DNA of 64,000 bases from Gemmatimonadaceae bacterium (GTDB lineage Bacteria > Gemmatimonadota > Gemmatimonadetes > Gemmatimonadales > Gemmatimonadaceae). The notes beneath the pieces are model-generated. The model did not search any database. It saw nothing but the letters and a program-made list of their open reading frames with translations, and had not been told where the DNA came from. The stretch's first letter is position 1, and each line of letters begins with the position of its first letter. Made by a program: the position numbers and the translations under genes. The stretch is taken from assembly GCA_035606695.1 (NCBI GenBank), contig DATNEW010000031.1, positions 1-64,000 of the forward strand, in the 5' to 3' direction. Below, piece after piece: positions 8,605-16,976 of this stretch.

Positions 8605-9180
8605 TCAGTGCTTCCAGAACCACATCAACGCCGTGCCGGCGGTCGACAGCGCCATCGATCCAATCGCCCAGTTTCGGTGCCGGTTGCGTGAGCTTTGAAC
8701 CTCGCTGAAATCGAACGAGTGCGTCTTCGGCGTGAGCGCGCCGGTGATCGCGAAGCCGGCGTCGGACGCAAGCATGAGCACCGTGTGCGTAATCCGCAGC
8801 CCGCGATTCGATGGATCGTCGCGGGACTCCCACAAGTTCCACGCGCCAGTAATCGTGTTGACGCCGAACAGCGCGCCGATGCCCAACGCCACCGCGGTAT
8901 GCGTCGGCTTGATCCACGACGATGGATTCGCATCGTTGATCAGATTCTGCCCGAGCGAATACTCCGCGGCGAACAGCGGGAGCATCGCATAGCTGCCGTA
9001 GCGGTGGATCGTCAGCCGCGTGTAGTACTGATCGCTGTACGAAATCGCGTGGCGGCGACGCACCGACGGCGTATCCACCACAGCCGCGCTCAGTGCCGTG
9101 TCGATGATGGATGGATGAATCGCCGTCGTATCCAGCGGTGCGCCGACAGCACGAAGCACCAGCAACGCTTCGACGAGCAT
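8605..9180 (-). CDS. four-helix membrane protein of unknown function, partner of Rieske gene
   Basis: The product has 191 residues, with an N-terminal hydrophobic segment and about four membrane helices after residue 60 (YGSYAMLPLFAAEYSLGQ; HTAVALGIGALFGV; RITHTVLMLASDAGF; IGSMALSTAGTALMWF). Several histidines lie at helix ends (HRYGSYA, THTAVA, ITHTV), a pattern that could bind haem, but no signature proves it. ATG 9180 has a good Shine-Dalgarno sequence (GAGGAAACC). The Rieske lipoprotein gene lies 29 bp upstream in the same direction, suggesting a two-protein redox module at the membrane. Confidence 0.6.
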   Translation of the reverse strand: MLVEALLVLRAVGAPLDTTAIHPSIIDTALSAAVVDTPSVRRRHAISYSDQYYTRLTIHRYGSYAMLPLFAAEYSLGQNLINDANPSSWIKPTHTAVALGIGALFGVNTITGAWNLWESRDDPSNRGLRITHTVLMLASDAGFAITGALTPKTHSFDFSEVQSSRNRHRNWAIGSMALSTAGTALMWFWKH

Positions 9181-9209
9181 TGGTTTCCTCGAGAGTGCGC
9201 GTGTTTCGA

Positions 9210-9722
9210 TCAGCTGATCGTCAGCGTGTTGGCGGTCGAGTCGAACGTCGTGGTGTATTGATGCAGACTCGACGTTCGCTGCCCGCCAATCCAGCTGCCG
9301 TTCAAATCAAACGTCGCTCCGTGCACCGGACAGACGAAGCGCGTCCCGAACTGCTGTACGATGCCACCCTGATGCGGACAGACCCGTGACAGCGCGAGGA
9401 ACGACGTCGACGACGTGCGCACAATGGCAACGGGCGCGCCACCGAGCGAAACCATGGCGACTCCGCCGACGTTCGCGAGCGCCGGAAAGTCGTTCACGTT
9501 GACTTGGCTGTTCGCGGGCACGCCGGGCGCCGTGGAATCCGCGCCCCCGCACGCGGCGAGGGCCGCCATCGCCGCGAGAATGCCCGACTGCACGAGAAAC
9601 GTTCGTCGTGCGATACCGTCCTCTGCCGTGGCGTACATGCTCAGCAACTCGGCGGGACGTTTCGACGTGCAATCGCCGCAATCGTGTCCGGCGTTTTCCC
9701 TACCACTCCGACTGCCACTCAT
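9210..9722 (-). CDS. Rieske [2Fe-2S] protein, exported lipoprotein
   Basis: The product has 170 residues. The Rieske ligands are Cys115/His117 (CPHQGG) and Cys131/His134 (CPVHGA). A twin-arginine motif (ARRTFLVQSG, Arg39-40) precedes a hydrophobic stretch and a lipobox ending at Cys58 (ALAAC), so folded export by Tat and lipid anchoring are predicted. The unusual first 28 residues contain two Cys (CGDC). ATG 9638 (MYATAEDG) is a possible later start. It likely donates or accepts electrons next to the four-helix membrane protein encoded downstream. Confidence 0.88.
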   Translation of the reverse strand: MSGSRSGRENAGHDCGDCTSKRPAELLSMYATAEDGIARRTFLVQSGILAAMAALAACGGADSTAPGVPANSQVNVNDFPALANVGGVAMVSLGGAPVAIVRTSSTSFLALSRVCPHQGGIVQQFGTRFVCPVHGATFDLNGSWIGGQRTSSLHQYTTTFDSTANTLTIS

Positions 9723-9782
9723 CTCATTTGCTCCGTGTTCATTGCGGTCTGATCCTGAGACACGCGAGCAATGAGCGTTCCC

Positions 9783-11048
9783 CTACATCGATTTACTTCG
9801 ATTGAGCAGGAACTCGCGTTCGCGTGCGTTGCGCGTCATCGACGCGGCGCGCTCGAATTCCGCGCGCGCTTCTTCCTTTCGCCCGAGCTTCGCGAGCAAA
9901 TCGCCGCGAACGCTGGGTACCAGGTGATAGTCCTTCAACGCCGGTTCGTTCCGAACTCGATCGACGATCGCCAATCCCGCCGCCGGACCGTCAGCCATCG
10001 CCACCGCGACGGCGCGATTGAGCTCCACGACCGGAGACGGCATGAGCTCCGCGAGCTCGCCATACAGCGCGGCGATGCGCTGCCAGTCCGTTGCCTCCGC
10101 CACGCGTGCGCGCGCGTGACACGCGGCAATCGCCGCCTGCAGCGTGTACGGCCCGCGCTCCTGGCCCAGCGACTCGGCGCGTTGCAACGCGGCCAGTCCG
10201 CGGCGCACGAGCAGCCAATCCCACTTCGAGCGGTCCTGGTCGAGCAGAAGAATCGGCTCGCCGCGCGGTCCGACTCGCGCGCGCAATCGCGACGCCTGAA
10301 TTTCCATTAAGGCCACGAGACCGTGCACCTCGGGCTCGTCGGTCGCCAGCTCCGCCAGGACGCGGCCGAGTCGAAGCGCATCTTCGCACAGGCCGGGACG
10401 CACCCAATCTTCGCCCGCCGTTGCCGAATAGCCTTCGTTGAAGATCAGATAGATGACGCCGAGCACCGATGACAAGCGCGTTTCGAGCTCGTCGTCGCGC
10501 GGCACCTCGAACGGCACGCGCGCTTCGTTGAGCGTCTTCTTCGCCCGCACGATGCGTTGCGCGACTGTCGATTCGGTGACCAGAAACGCGCGCGCGATCT
10601 CGTCCGTCGTCAGGCCGCCGAGCAGCCGCAGCGTCAACGCCACGCGCGCTTCGCTCGACAACACCGGATGGCACGTCGTGAAGATGAGCCGCAGCAGATC
10701 GTCGCCGACGTGATCGTCTATTGCTTCGTCGAGTTGCAAAGTCGCTTCCTCGCGCTGGTCCTCGAGCTCCGCGCTCACCTGCGCATGCTTGCGCTCGAGC
10801 ATGGAGTCGCGGCGCAGCAGATCGATCGCCCGCCGCTTCGCCGTCGCCATGAGCCACGCGCCCGGATTGTCCGGTACGCCGGACGCCGGCCAGTTCTCCA
10901 ACGCCGCCACCAACGCGTCCTGCGCCAGGTCTTCCGCCGTGCCGATGTCGCCCGTCATGCGCGTCAAGCGGGCGATCAGCTTCGGCGACTCGATGCGCCA
11001 GACCGCATCGATGGCGCGGTGGGCGTCCGCGGAGTTGGGTCCGTTCAC
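9783..11048 (-). CDS. ECF sigma factor with C-terminal TPR-like domain (ECF42 type)
   Basis: The 421-residue protein has sigma region 2 at about 12-75 (GTAEDLAQDALVAAL, then NPGAWLMATAKRRAIDLLRR), region 4 at about 120-175 (LGGLTTDEIARAFLVTESTVAQRI), and a long C-terminal helical domain typical of the ECF42/DUF6596 group. GTG 11048 is chosen because the sigma fold begins right after it; the frame is open to 11144. No Shine-Dalgarno sequence precedes GTG, but a 21-codon ORF with a good one ends 1 nt before it. ECF42 factors are usually encoded with DGPF/YCII proteins, and one lies at 14837-15268. SRPBCC and DoxX genes precede it. Confidence 0.88.
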   Translation of the reverse strand: MNGPNSADAHRAIDAVWRIESPKLIARLTRMTGDIGTAEDLAQDALVAALENWPASGVPDNPGAWLMATAKRRAIDLLRRDSMLERKHAQVSAELEDQREEATLQLDEAIDDHVGDDLLRLIFTTCHPVLSSEARVALTLRLLGGLTTDEIARAFLVTESTVAQRIVRAKKTLNEARVPFEVPRDDELETRLSSVLGVIYLIFNEGYSATAGEDWVRPGLCEDALRLGRVLAELATDEPEVHGLVALMEIQASRLRARVGPRGEPILLLDQDRSKWDWLLVRRGLAALQRAESLGQERGPYTLQAAIAACHARARVAEATDWQRIAALYGELAELMPSPVVELNRAVAVAMADGPAAGLAIVDRVRNEPALKDYHLVPSVRGDLLAKLGRKEEARAEFERAASMTRNAREREFLLNRSKSM

Positions 11049-11049
11049 G

Positions 11050-11115
11050 TCAGTCGTGCAGGTTGCCGTCGATGATGCACGGCGTGCCGAACCAGTCGGT
11101 GCACACGAGTCGCAT
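11050..11115 (-). CDS. 21-codon upstream ORF coupled to the sigma factor gene
   Basis: ATG 11115 is preceded by GAGGAAACTCTAAC, a good Shine-Dalgarno sequence at normal spacing that begins within the stop codon of the SRPBCC gene. The peptide starts MRLVCTDWFGTPCI and ends with TGA at 11050-11052, one nucleotide before the GTG of the sigma gene. The arrangement looks like a leader peptide or a translational-coupling device. The peptide has two Cys and one Trp and matches nothing I recognise. Coding status is inferred only from the ribosome site and spacing. Confidence 0.4.
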   Translation of the reverse strand: MRLVCTDWFGTPCIIDGNLHD

Positions 11116-11127
11116 GTTAGAGTTTCC

Positions 11128-11682
11128 TCAGTATGCCCTGGCAACCGTGCGCGACGCTTCCTGTTCGCTCAGCCGCTTGAGATCGGCAAGACCACTCTCG
11201 AATTCCTTGCCGACCAATTGGTCCATGTTCACCATCATGCCGAAGGCCTTGAACGCGAAGCTGTTCCGGCCAACCATCGACCAGGTGACGACGACGCCCT
11301 CGTTCGAGGGCTGCAGCGTGAACTCGATACGATTGGTGGCAGCCATCGGCTTGACGAATTCCGCCTTGATCGCGACCAGCTCGTTCCGCCGGCGATCGAC
11401 GATCGTCATGCGCCCCTCGCCGAGCTTCTTGCCAACATAATGAAACACTGATCCCGTGCCGGCGGGCGCACCGGAGTACGTCTTCACGGCGTTCGGGTCG
11501 AGCTTCTCGTAGGGCGACCATGCCGACCACGCGTGAAAGTCGTCGAGATGCGCGAAGATGGATGACGCCGGCGCGGCGATGATTACGCTGCGCTGGATGC
11601 GAAATGCAGACGGGCGTCTGGCGATCGCGATGCAGAGCACCACGAGAACGGCAACGGCGACGAGAAGAATCTTGATGAGCAT
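11128..11682 (-). CDS. SRPBCC (polyketide cyclase-like) protein with N-terminal membrane anchor
   Basis: The product has 184 residues. Residues 1-21 form one membrane helix (MLIKILLVAVAVLVVLCIAIA). The rest is a START/SRPBCC fold: VIIAAPASSIFAHLDDFHAWSAWSPYEK is the standard first strand-helix, followed by GTGSVFHYVG and a long C-terminal helix. Such proteins bind hydrophobic ligands or modify stress signals, and they often accompany ECF sigma genes. The ATG has a GGAG ribosome site. It sits between the DoxX gene and the sigma factor on the same strand, with 12 nt to the small ORF. Confidence 0.85.
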   Translation of the reverse strand: MLIKILLVAVAVLVVLCIAIARRPSAFRIQRSVIIAAPASSIFAHLDDFHAWSAWSPYEKLDPNAVKTYSGAPAGTGSVFHYVGKKLGEGRMTIVDRRRNELVAIKAEFVKPMAATNRIEFTLQPSNEGVVVTWSMVGRNSFAFKAFGMMVNMDQLVGKEFESGLADLKRLSEQEASRTVARAY

Positions 11683-11709
11683 CTTCGACTCCGTGTTAAG
11701 CGTGTGCGT

Positions 11710-12147
11710 TCAGCGTGACGCCAGGGCAGGGCGCCTCGGCGCGCTTACGCCCGGCGTCGCGCGATGAAGATCACTCCAACGTCCGCGAGCGACGACGAAC
11801 GCCACGACCCCGACGACCGCCGGCATGATCGCCATGGCGGCAGGCATCACCGCGATGGTCGAAACGACCGCGCCGATCATGATGATCACCAGTCCCGATG
11901 CCGCGAGCGGTGTGAGATGACGCTTCACGCGAAAGATGCCCGGAAGCACCAGCCCGAACGCGCCGAACACTTCGCACGCGCCGATGAACTTGAGGAAGGC
12001 CGGCGCAAAGATGGGCGACTGCTGCGCGAGCTGCGCGGCCGGCGCCACGAGCTTGAATCCGCCGGCGAAGAGGAACAGCGCGGCGAGCAACGACTGAGCG
12101 ATCCAAAGGCTGACGTTGCGGCGGCGGGCGATTGGTGCGTTTGACAT
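11710..12147 (-). CDS. DoxX-family membrane protein
   Basis: A 145-residue four-helix membrane protein of the DoxX/DoxD type (SLWIAQSLLAALFLFAGGFKL, FLKFIGACEVFGAFGLVLPG, ASGLVIIMIGAVVST, MAIMPAVVGVVAFVVA). Start ATG 12147 has an AGGAG ribosome site; the frame is open 21 codons upstream without one. DoxX proteins are linked to thiol and oxidative stress responses. It precedes the SRPBCC and sigma genes by 27 bp and probably forms one transcription unit with them. Upstream is a GTCATCC palindrome that separates it from the ADOP permease. Confidence 0.87.
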   Translation of the reverse strand: MSNAPIARRRNVSLWIAQSLLAALFLFAGGFKLVAPAAQLAQQSPIFAPAFLKFIGACEVFGAFGLVLPGIFRVKRHLTPLAASGLVIIMIGAVVSTIAVMPAAMAIMPAVVGVVAFVVARGRWSDLHRATPGVSAPRRPALASR

Positions 12148-12223
12148 TGTGTCTCCTGAGAGAGGTTCAATCAGGCGACGAACGAGGCAGCCGGATTTCG
12201 ACATCTGCATCCCGAACGCATTC

Positions 12224-12317
12224 TGTCATCCCGAGCGTCGCGAGGGATCTAACGTCTCGGTAGAAGGATTGGCCTCTCTACCGGGATGCTAGATCCCTCG
12301 CTTCGCTCGGGATGACA
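12224..12317. repeat. GTCATCC palindromic repeat, copy 2
   Basis: The left end TGTCATCCCGAGCG pairs with the right end CGCTCGGGATGACA. The inner arms GAGGGATCTA and TAGATCCCTC also pair, giving a 94-bp hairpin. It lies 5 bp past the stop codon of the ADOP permease and 76 bp upstream of doxX, both on the minus strand, where it could act as a terminator or mRNA stabiliser. Confidence 0.87.
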
Positions 12318-12322
12318 AAGGT

Positions 12323-14773
12323 TCAATCCGACCGCAGCGCCACCGCCGGATCGACGGTGGCGGCGCGGCGCGCCGGCAGCCAGCAGGCCGCGAGCCCAAC
12401 CGCGGAAATCAGCACGGCGACCGCGGCGAGCGTCGTTGGATCGTGCGGCGCAACACCGAACAACAAGCCGCGCAGCAAGCTCGATGTCGCGAGCGCGCCG
12501 ACGAACCCGATCGCCAACCCGATGACGAGCATGCCGCCACCCTCACCGAGGATCATGCGATGCACGCGCGCCGCATCCGCGCCAAGACTCATGCGAATAC
12601 CGATCTCCGCGGTGCGCGAGCTCACCGAGAACGCCAGCACTCCGGCGATCCCAACCATCGCGATCAGCATCGCGAGCGTGCCGAATGAGGCGATGAACAG
12701 CGCGTTCAACTTCCGCGGCGCCACGCTGCCGTCACGCACTTCCTCGAGCGTCGCGACGTTCTCGACGATCTGCTTCGGGTACATCTCGCGAATGGCGCGA
12801 ATGGCCGGTGCATGCAGCAGCGACGGATTCACCTTCGTCCGAACGATGAGCGCCGCGGCGAACGGCATTTCCTGCACGAACGGCTGGAACATCGTCGGCG
12901 TCGCATCGTTGTCGAGGCCACCGTCGCGCGTGTCGCCGACGACCCCTACCACCGTGCGCCAATCCGGCGAGACCGGAATGAACTTCAGCACTTCACCCGT
13001 CCACGCCACGCGCTTGCCGATCGGATCGTCCTTTCCAAATAGCTTCTCGGCGAACGATTTGTTGAGGATGACGACGCGCGGTCCATCGGCGCGATCGGTG
13101 AGCTGGAAGTTGCGTCCCTCGAGCAGCGGAATTCCGGCCGCCTTGAAGTAGTCGGGATCGGCGGTCTTCCAGGTCGCGTGCGGCGTTGCTTCGTTCGGCG
13201 GCGTGGGGCGGCCTTCCGCCTTCACGTCGAGCTGAATGAAAATCGGCTTGAGCGGCACCGCCGACCCGAGCGACGCCACGTCGACTCCCGGCAGCGCCGC
13301 GAGCCGCTGACGCATCCGCTCGTACATCGCGAGCTTCTCCGGAACCGCGATCGCATCGGTCTCGATCGGCACTTCCATCGTCAACACATTCTCGGCGCGC
13401 ACGCCGGTTTCGACCGACTGCAACTTCGTGAGCGTGCGCACGAGCAGCCCGGCCGCGGTGAGCAGAATCATGCACACCGCGAGCTGCGTGACGACGAGCA
13501 CCTGCTGCAGGCGCGCGCGTCCACGACCGCCGGTGCTGCGACGTCCGGCCGCGGCGAGCGGCGCCGCGAGATTGGCTTCGTCACCAATGTGCGGCACGAA
13601 CGACAACACGATCGCCGCCAGCACGCTGATGCCCAGGCTCACCGCGAGCACGACGCCGTCCACGCGAATCTCGTTGGCGCGCGGCGTGAGCTGCGCCGCG
13701 AACGCGACGAGCATCTTGAGTCCGGCAAACGCCACCGCGATGCCGAGCGCACCGCCGATCAGCGCCAGTGCGAGATTCTCCGCGAGCAGCAACTGCCGCA
13801 GCCGCCACGTACCGGCGCCGAGCGCGGCGCGCACGAGCATCTCGCGCTCGCGGCCGACACCGCGCATGAGCGTGAGGTTCGCCACGTTGGCGCAGGCGAT
13901 CAGCAGCACGAATGCCGCGGCGCCCATGAGCAGCCACAGCGTGAGCGACGCACGCTCGTTCACCGCCTGCCGCAGCGGCGAGACGCTGATCGTGTAGTGC
14001 GAGGCCTTTTCGTATGCCTCCGGATGGTCGCTGAACACGTTCGTCGAGATGCGCGAGATCTCGGCACGCGCCTGCTCGACCGTCGCGTTCGGCGCCAGGC
14101 GGGCGAACACTTCCGTCATGCGATGCGTGCGTCCCGTCTTCATCGTCGCGCTGAGATGGTGCGGGCTCGTCACCATGTTCACGAAGATGTCGGTCTTCGC
14201 CGGGTACTGCGGCGCGGGCTGCATGACACCGACGATCGTCGAGCTCATGTCGTTGATGCGCACCGTGCGCCCGACGATCTTCGGATCGGCGCCAAAGTGC
14301 GACACCCAGAACGCATGCGATAACACGGCGACCGACGGCACGCCGGGTCCGTCGTCGCGCGAGTTCGTCGCACGGCCGAAGATCGGCGACAGCCCCATGA
14401 CGTCGAAGTAGTTGCCGCTGACGACGCCCGCCTGCACGTGCACCGGCTCGTCGTCGCCGTTCGTCAGCGTGAACGTCATCTGCGAGAACTCGGCGACGGC
14501 GTTCAGCGTTTTCGACGCCGTGCGGTAGTCGATGATCTCGGGCACGGAGAACAGCGCGTTGCTCACGTTGGCGCCAGGCGCCGACTGTCGCAGATACACC
14601 AGGCGATTGCCTTCGCGATTCGGCAGCGCGCGGAGCAGCGTGCCGCGGAGCAGCGTGAACATCGCGGTGTTCGCGCCAATGCCCAACGCGAGCGTGAGAA
14701 TCACGGCGACGGCGAAGCCGCGCGCCTTGAGCAGGTTGCGCGGCACGCGGCGGAGATCGGACACGAAAGTCAT
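12323..14773 (-). CDS. ADOP-type ABC transporter permease (duplicated MacB/FtsX)
   Basis: The 816 residues contain two copies of the MacB periplasmic core plus FtsX membrane unit. The first helix (about 18-40, AVAVILTLALGIGANTAMF) is followed by a periplasmic region to about 260 and a three-helix FtsX block to about 400. A second periplasmic region reaches about 670, and a final FtsX block ends LPARRAATVDPAVALRSD. This is the acidobacterial duplicated orphan permease type, found without its own ATPase gene; none is present here. Partners are probably MacB-like ATPases encoded elsewhere, exporting peptides or drugs or working as mechanotransmitters. Confidence 0.9.
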   Translation of the reverse strand: MTFVSDLRRVPRNLLKARGFAVAVILTLALGIGANTAMFTLLRGTLLRALPNREGNRLVYLRQSAPGANVSNALFSVPEIIDYRTASKTLNAVAEFSQMTFTLTNGDDEPVHVQAGVVSGNYFDVMGLSPIFGRATNSRDDGPGVPSVAVLSHAFWVSHFGADPKIVGRTVRINDMSSTIVGVMQPAPQYPAKTDIFVNMVTSPHHLSATMKTGRTHRMTEVFARLAPNATVEQARAEISRISTNVFSDHPEAYEKASHYTISVSPLRQAVNERASLTLWLLMGAAAFVLLIACANVANLTLMRGVGREREMLVRAALGAGTWRLRQLLLAENLALALIGGALGIAVAFAGLKMLVAFAAQLTPRANEIRVDGVVLAVSLGISVLAAIVLSFVPHIGDEANLAAPLAAAGRRSTGGRGRARLQQVLVVTQLAVCMILLTAAGLLVRTLTKLQSVETGVRAENVLTMEVPIETDAIAVPEKLAMYERMRQRLAALPGVDVASLGSAVPLKPIFIQLDVKAEGRPTPPNEATPHATWKTADPDYFKAAGIPLLEGRNFQLTDRADGPRVVILNKSFAEKLFGKDDPIGKRVAWTGEVLKFIPVSPDWRTVVGVVGDTRDGGLDNDATPTMFQPFVQEMPFAAALIVRTKVNPSLLHAPAIRAIREMYPKQIVENVATLEEVRDGSVAPRKLNALFIASFGTLAMLIAMVGIAGVLAFSVSSRTAEIGIRMSLGADAARVHRMILGEGGGMLVIGLAIGFVGALATSSLLRGLLFGVAPHDPTTLAAVAVLISAVGLAACWLPARRAATVDPAVALRSD

Positions 14774-14836
14774 GCGGCGGACTCCGATGGAGACATGGAA
14801 GACACGGGAGACAGTGGTCGAATGCGGTGGATGATT

Positions 14837-15268
14837 TCAGCGCTTGGCGTTCGCGGCCATCTGCTCGCCGATCTTGCGTTCCTGCTCGCGCAGCTCCGGC
14901 GTGAGGATCTCGCCGAAATCGTCAGCGTCGAAGATCTGGCGAATCTCGATCACTGATTCGCCTTCGCTCGGATTCGGCGCGCGCTTCACCCGCTCGATCG
15001 CTTCCTCTCTGGACTTGCACTGGAAGATCCAGTAACCGGCGATGAGCTCCGTCGTCTCGACGAACGGGCCGTCGATGACGGTGCGCTTGGCGCCGTTGAA
15101 TCGAACCCGCGCGCCGTTGGAGCTGGGGAACAGGCCCGCCGCGTCGAGGAGCACGCCTTCTTTGACGAGGTCCTCATTGTATTTGCCCATAGCCGCGACG
15201 AGCGCAGTGCTCGGCATCTTGCCGGCTTCGCTGTCGGCGTTCGCTTTGACAATCACCATGAATTTCAT
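14837..15268 (-). CDS. YCII-related DGPF-domain protein
   Basis: A 143-residue alpha/beta ferredoxin-like fold. It begins MKFMVIVKANADSEAG and contains the family signature VIDGPFVETTELIAGYWI (DGPF). The tail EIRQIFDADDFGE..TPEL is also typical. DGPF/YCII proteins are conserved neighbours of ECF42 sigma factors; here the ADOP permease and doxX/SRPBCC genes come between it and the sigma gene on the same strand. The role is unproven; regulation by or of the sigma factor is inferred from context. Confidence 0.9.
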   Translation of the reverse strand: MKFMVIVKANADSEAGKMPSTALVAAMGKYNEDLVKEGVLLDAAGLFPSSNGARVRFNGAKRTVIDGPFVETTELIAGYWIFQCKSREEAIERVKRAPNPSEGESVIEIRQIFDADDFGEILTPELREQERKIGEQMAANAKR

Positions 15269-15374
15269 CGTCGGGTCCTCGGAAGCGCGGGGGTCGGGGA
15301 CGGGGTACCAAAGTAGGCTCTACCGACGCGACGAACGAGGGTGGGGAAATTCGACATGCGTTCGCGGGGGCCGA

Positions 15375-15394
15375 AAAGAAACATTCGTTTCTTT
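15375..15394. promoter_or_regulatory. perfect inverted repeat in divergent promoter region
   Basis: AAAGAAAC-ATTC-GTTTCTTT is an 8-bp perfect dyad with a 4-nt centre, in the 190-bp gap between the divergent DGPF gene and the lipoprotein gene. The AT-rich dyad stands out in GC-rich surroundings and fits an operator for a dimeric repressor; a small hairpin is the alternative. Confidence 0.4.
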
Positions 15395-15458
15395 GGCGCG
15401 GCGCCCCGACCGGACCAATCCTGCGTGACAGGGCACGCCGTTCGCCAGTTAGGCGCGC

Positions 15459-15878
15459 ATGAAAACACACATCGCTTTGTTGCTCCTCGCGGTCGGCGGC
15501 GCGGTCGCCTGCTCGCAAGCGACCAAGACCGACTCGAGCGCGAACGGCAATCTCAACGGCGAGTGGACATACGTGCGCGCCTCAAACGAGCCGCCTGGCT
15601 TTTCGCTCGACGTCACGCTCGAGCTCGACGGAGCGACGGTCGCGGGCAGCGGCACTTGGCAGGGCGAAGCGATGCCCGGCGGTGTGGTGAACGCCAGCGG
15701 CAGCGCGACGGGCAATCACGTGTCGATCGATCTCGCCCTCGTGCGCAACGCGACGGGGACGAACCTCGGCAGCTCGGCGGAGCACTTCGACGGCGCGTTC
15801 ACGTCGAACGACGATCTCGAAGGCACGAAGACCATCGACGGCGTGACGAGCCCGATGCATTTGCACCGGAAGAGCTGA
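15459..15878 (+). CDS. small lipoprotein of unknown function
   Basis: The product has 139 residues. The signal peptide ends in a lipobox (LAVGGAVAC, Cys18). The mature part begins with a Ser/Asn-rich linker, then GEWTYVRASNEPPGFSLDVTLELDG and GSGTWQGEAMPGG, a run of short beta strands typical of small periplasmic beta-sandwich or lipocalin-like proteins. No family is recognised. It is divergent from the DGPF gene and convergent with the transglycosylase gene, whose stop lies 22 bp away. Confidence 0.65.
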   Translation: MKTHIALLLLAVGGAVACSQATKTDSSANGNLNGEWTYVRASNEPPGFSLDVTLELDGATVAGSGTWQGEAMPGGVVNASGSATGNHVSIDLALVRNATGTNLGSSAEHFDGAFTSNDDLEGTKTIDGVTSPMHLHRKS

Positions 15879-15900
15879 CGCGCTGCACAGTCCTTCACAG

Positions 15901-16890
15901 TCAGCGTTTCGTCTTGTGTACTACCCGCTTCGTCGTCTTCTTCGCCTGCCGGTGCACCACCGGCTTCTCCTTCACGACACGCCTCTTTCTCGACGCCACC
16001 CGCCTCGGCTCCGCGCGCACCGGCACCTTCTCGGCGACCGCTTCCGTCGCCGACGGAGCCGTCACCGAGATGCCGTACTGCTCGGGATCATTTCCAACCT
16101 TCGCCGCCGCGATCAACTTCGGCACGTAGTCCTGCGTCTCCTTCGGCAGCACCGGCAGAATCTTGAAGAAATCCTCATCGGTCCCCGTGTCCCTGCCGGT
16201 GACGCGACGCAGCGCGCGCAGCACCGTACCTTCGCCCGAGTTGTACGCCGCCGCGGCGAGATACCACGAGCCGAACCGATCGTGCAGCGCCGACAGATAC
16301 TCCACCGCGGCGTCCGTCGCGCGCGCCGGATCGCGGCGTTCGTCCACGCCGCCGCGCACGGTCAAACCGAACCGGCGCGCGGTCGCGCTCATGAACTGCC
16401 ACAATCCCACCGCGTGCACCGGCGACTTCGCGTTCGGGTTGAACTCCGATTCGATCATCGCGAGATAGATGAGATCCTTCGGCATCTTCTTCGCGGCGAG
16501 CTTGTCGGTGATCATCGTCGAGTACTTGCCCATGCGTCCAAGCGCTTTGGAAAAGTCGGCGCTCATCGACGTCGAGAGCCTGTTCACCCAGAAGTCCACG
16601 CGGCTGTGATCGATGTTCAGGTCGAGCCCGCCGGCCGACGCGACGACCGTCGGCTTCGTGATCTCCGTCGCCCTGCTGAGCTTGGCGAGCAGCGACGCCG
16701 AGTCGGCGGGGTTGGACGCAGCGAGTGCCGCGCCCACGGTGGTGTGCGGCAGAAACGCCGTGCGATGAATGGTGCCCGCCGCGATCGCACCCCCGAGCAC
16801 GATGATGCCGGCTTTGATACCAAAGCGGGCAACAGCGTCCTTGGCGGTCGCAACCAAGCGGTGGCGGCCTGAGGCGCAAGTTGTTGACAT
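15901..16890 (-). CDS. lytic transglycosylase (SLT domain, MltD/Slt-like)
   Basis: The product has 329 residues. After a membrane segment at about 22-45, the SLT domain covers about 125-260. The catalytic Glu147 lies in AMIESEFNPNAKSP, and GLWQFMSATARRFGL and AAAAYNSGEGTV are the standard second and third motifs. The enzyme cleaves peptidoglycan glycan strands to 1,6-anhydromuramyl products in the periplasm. The last 45 residues are Lys/Arg/Val-rich, perhaps a wall- or DNA-binding tail; no LysM domain is present. ATG 16890 has no clear ribosome site, and two inverted repeats lie just upstream. Confidence 0.9.
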   Translation of the reverse strand: MSTTCASGRHRLVATAKDAVARFGIKAGIIVLGGAIAAGTIHRTAFLPHTTVGAALAASNPADSASLLAKLSRATEITKPTVVASAGGLDLNIDHSRVDFWVNRLSTSMSADFSKALGRMGKYSTMITDKLAAKKMPKDLIYLAMIESEFNPNAKSPVHAVGLWQFMSATARRFGLTVRGGVDERRDPARATDAAVEYLSALHDRFGSWYLAAAAYNSGEGTVLRALRRVTGRDTGTDEDFFKILPVLPKETQDYVPKLIAAAKVGNDPEQYGISVTAPSATEAVAEKVPVRAEPRRVASRKRRVVKEKPVVHRQAKKTTKRVVHKTKR

Positions 16891-16907
16891 GATTTAACTT
16901 ACGCAGA

Positions 16908-16960
16908 AAGTCGTGCGCCCGGCAGACTTGTATTTTGGAAACTAGTCCAAATTAGACTAG
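16908..16960 (-). promoter_or_regulatory. two inverted repeats upstream of the transglycosylase gene
   Basis: The region 18-70 bp before the ATG of the transglycosylase gene holds two dyads. CTAGTC-7 nt-GACTAG at 16942-16947/16955-16960 is perfect and AT-rich. AAGTC/GACTT at 16908-16912/16925-16929 has an inner GCA/TGC pairing. The first suits an operator, the second a 5'-UTR hairpin. Confidence 0.4.
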
Positions 16961-16976
16961 CAAGCTCAGCGGCAAC

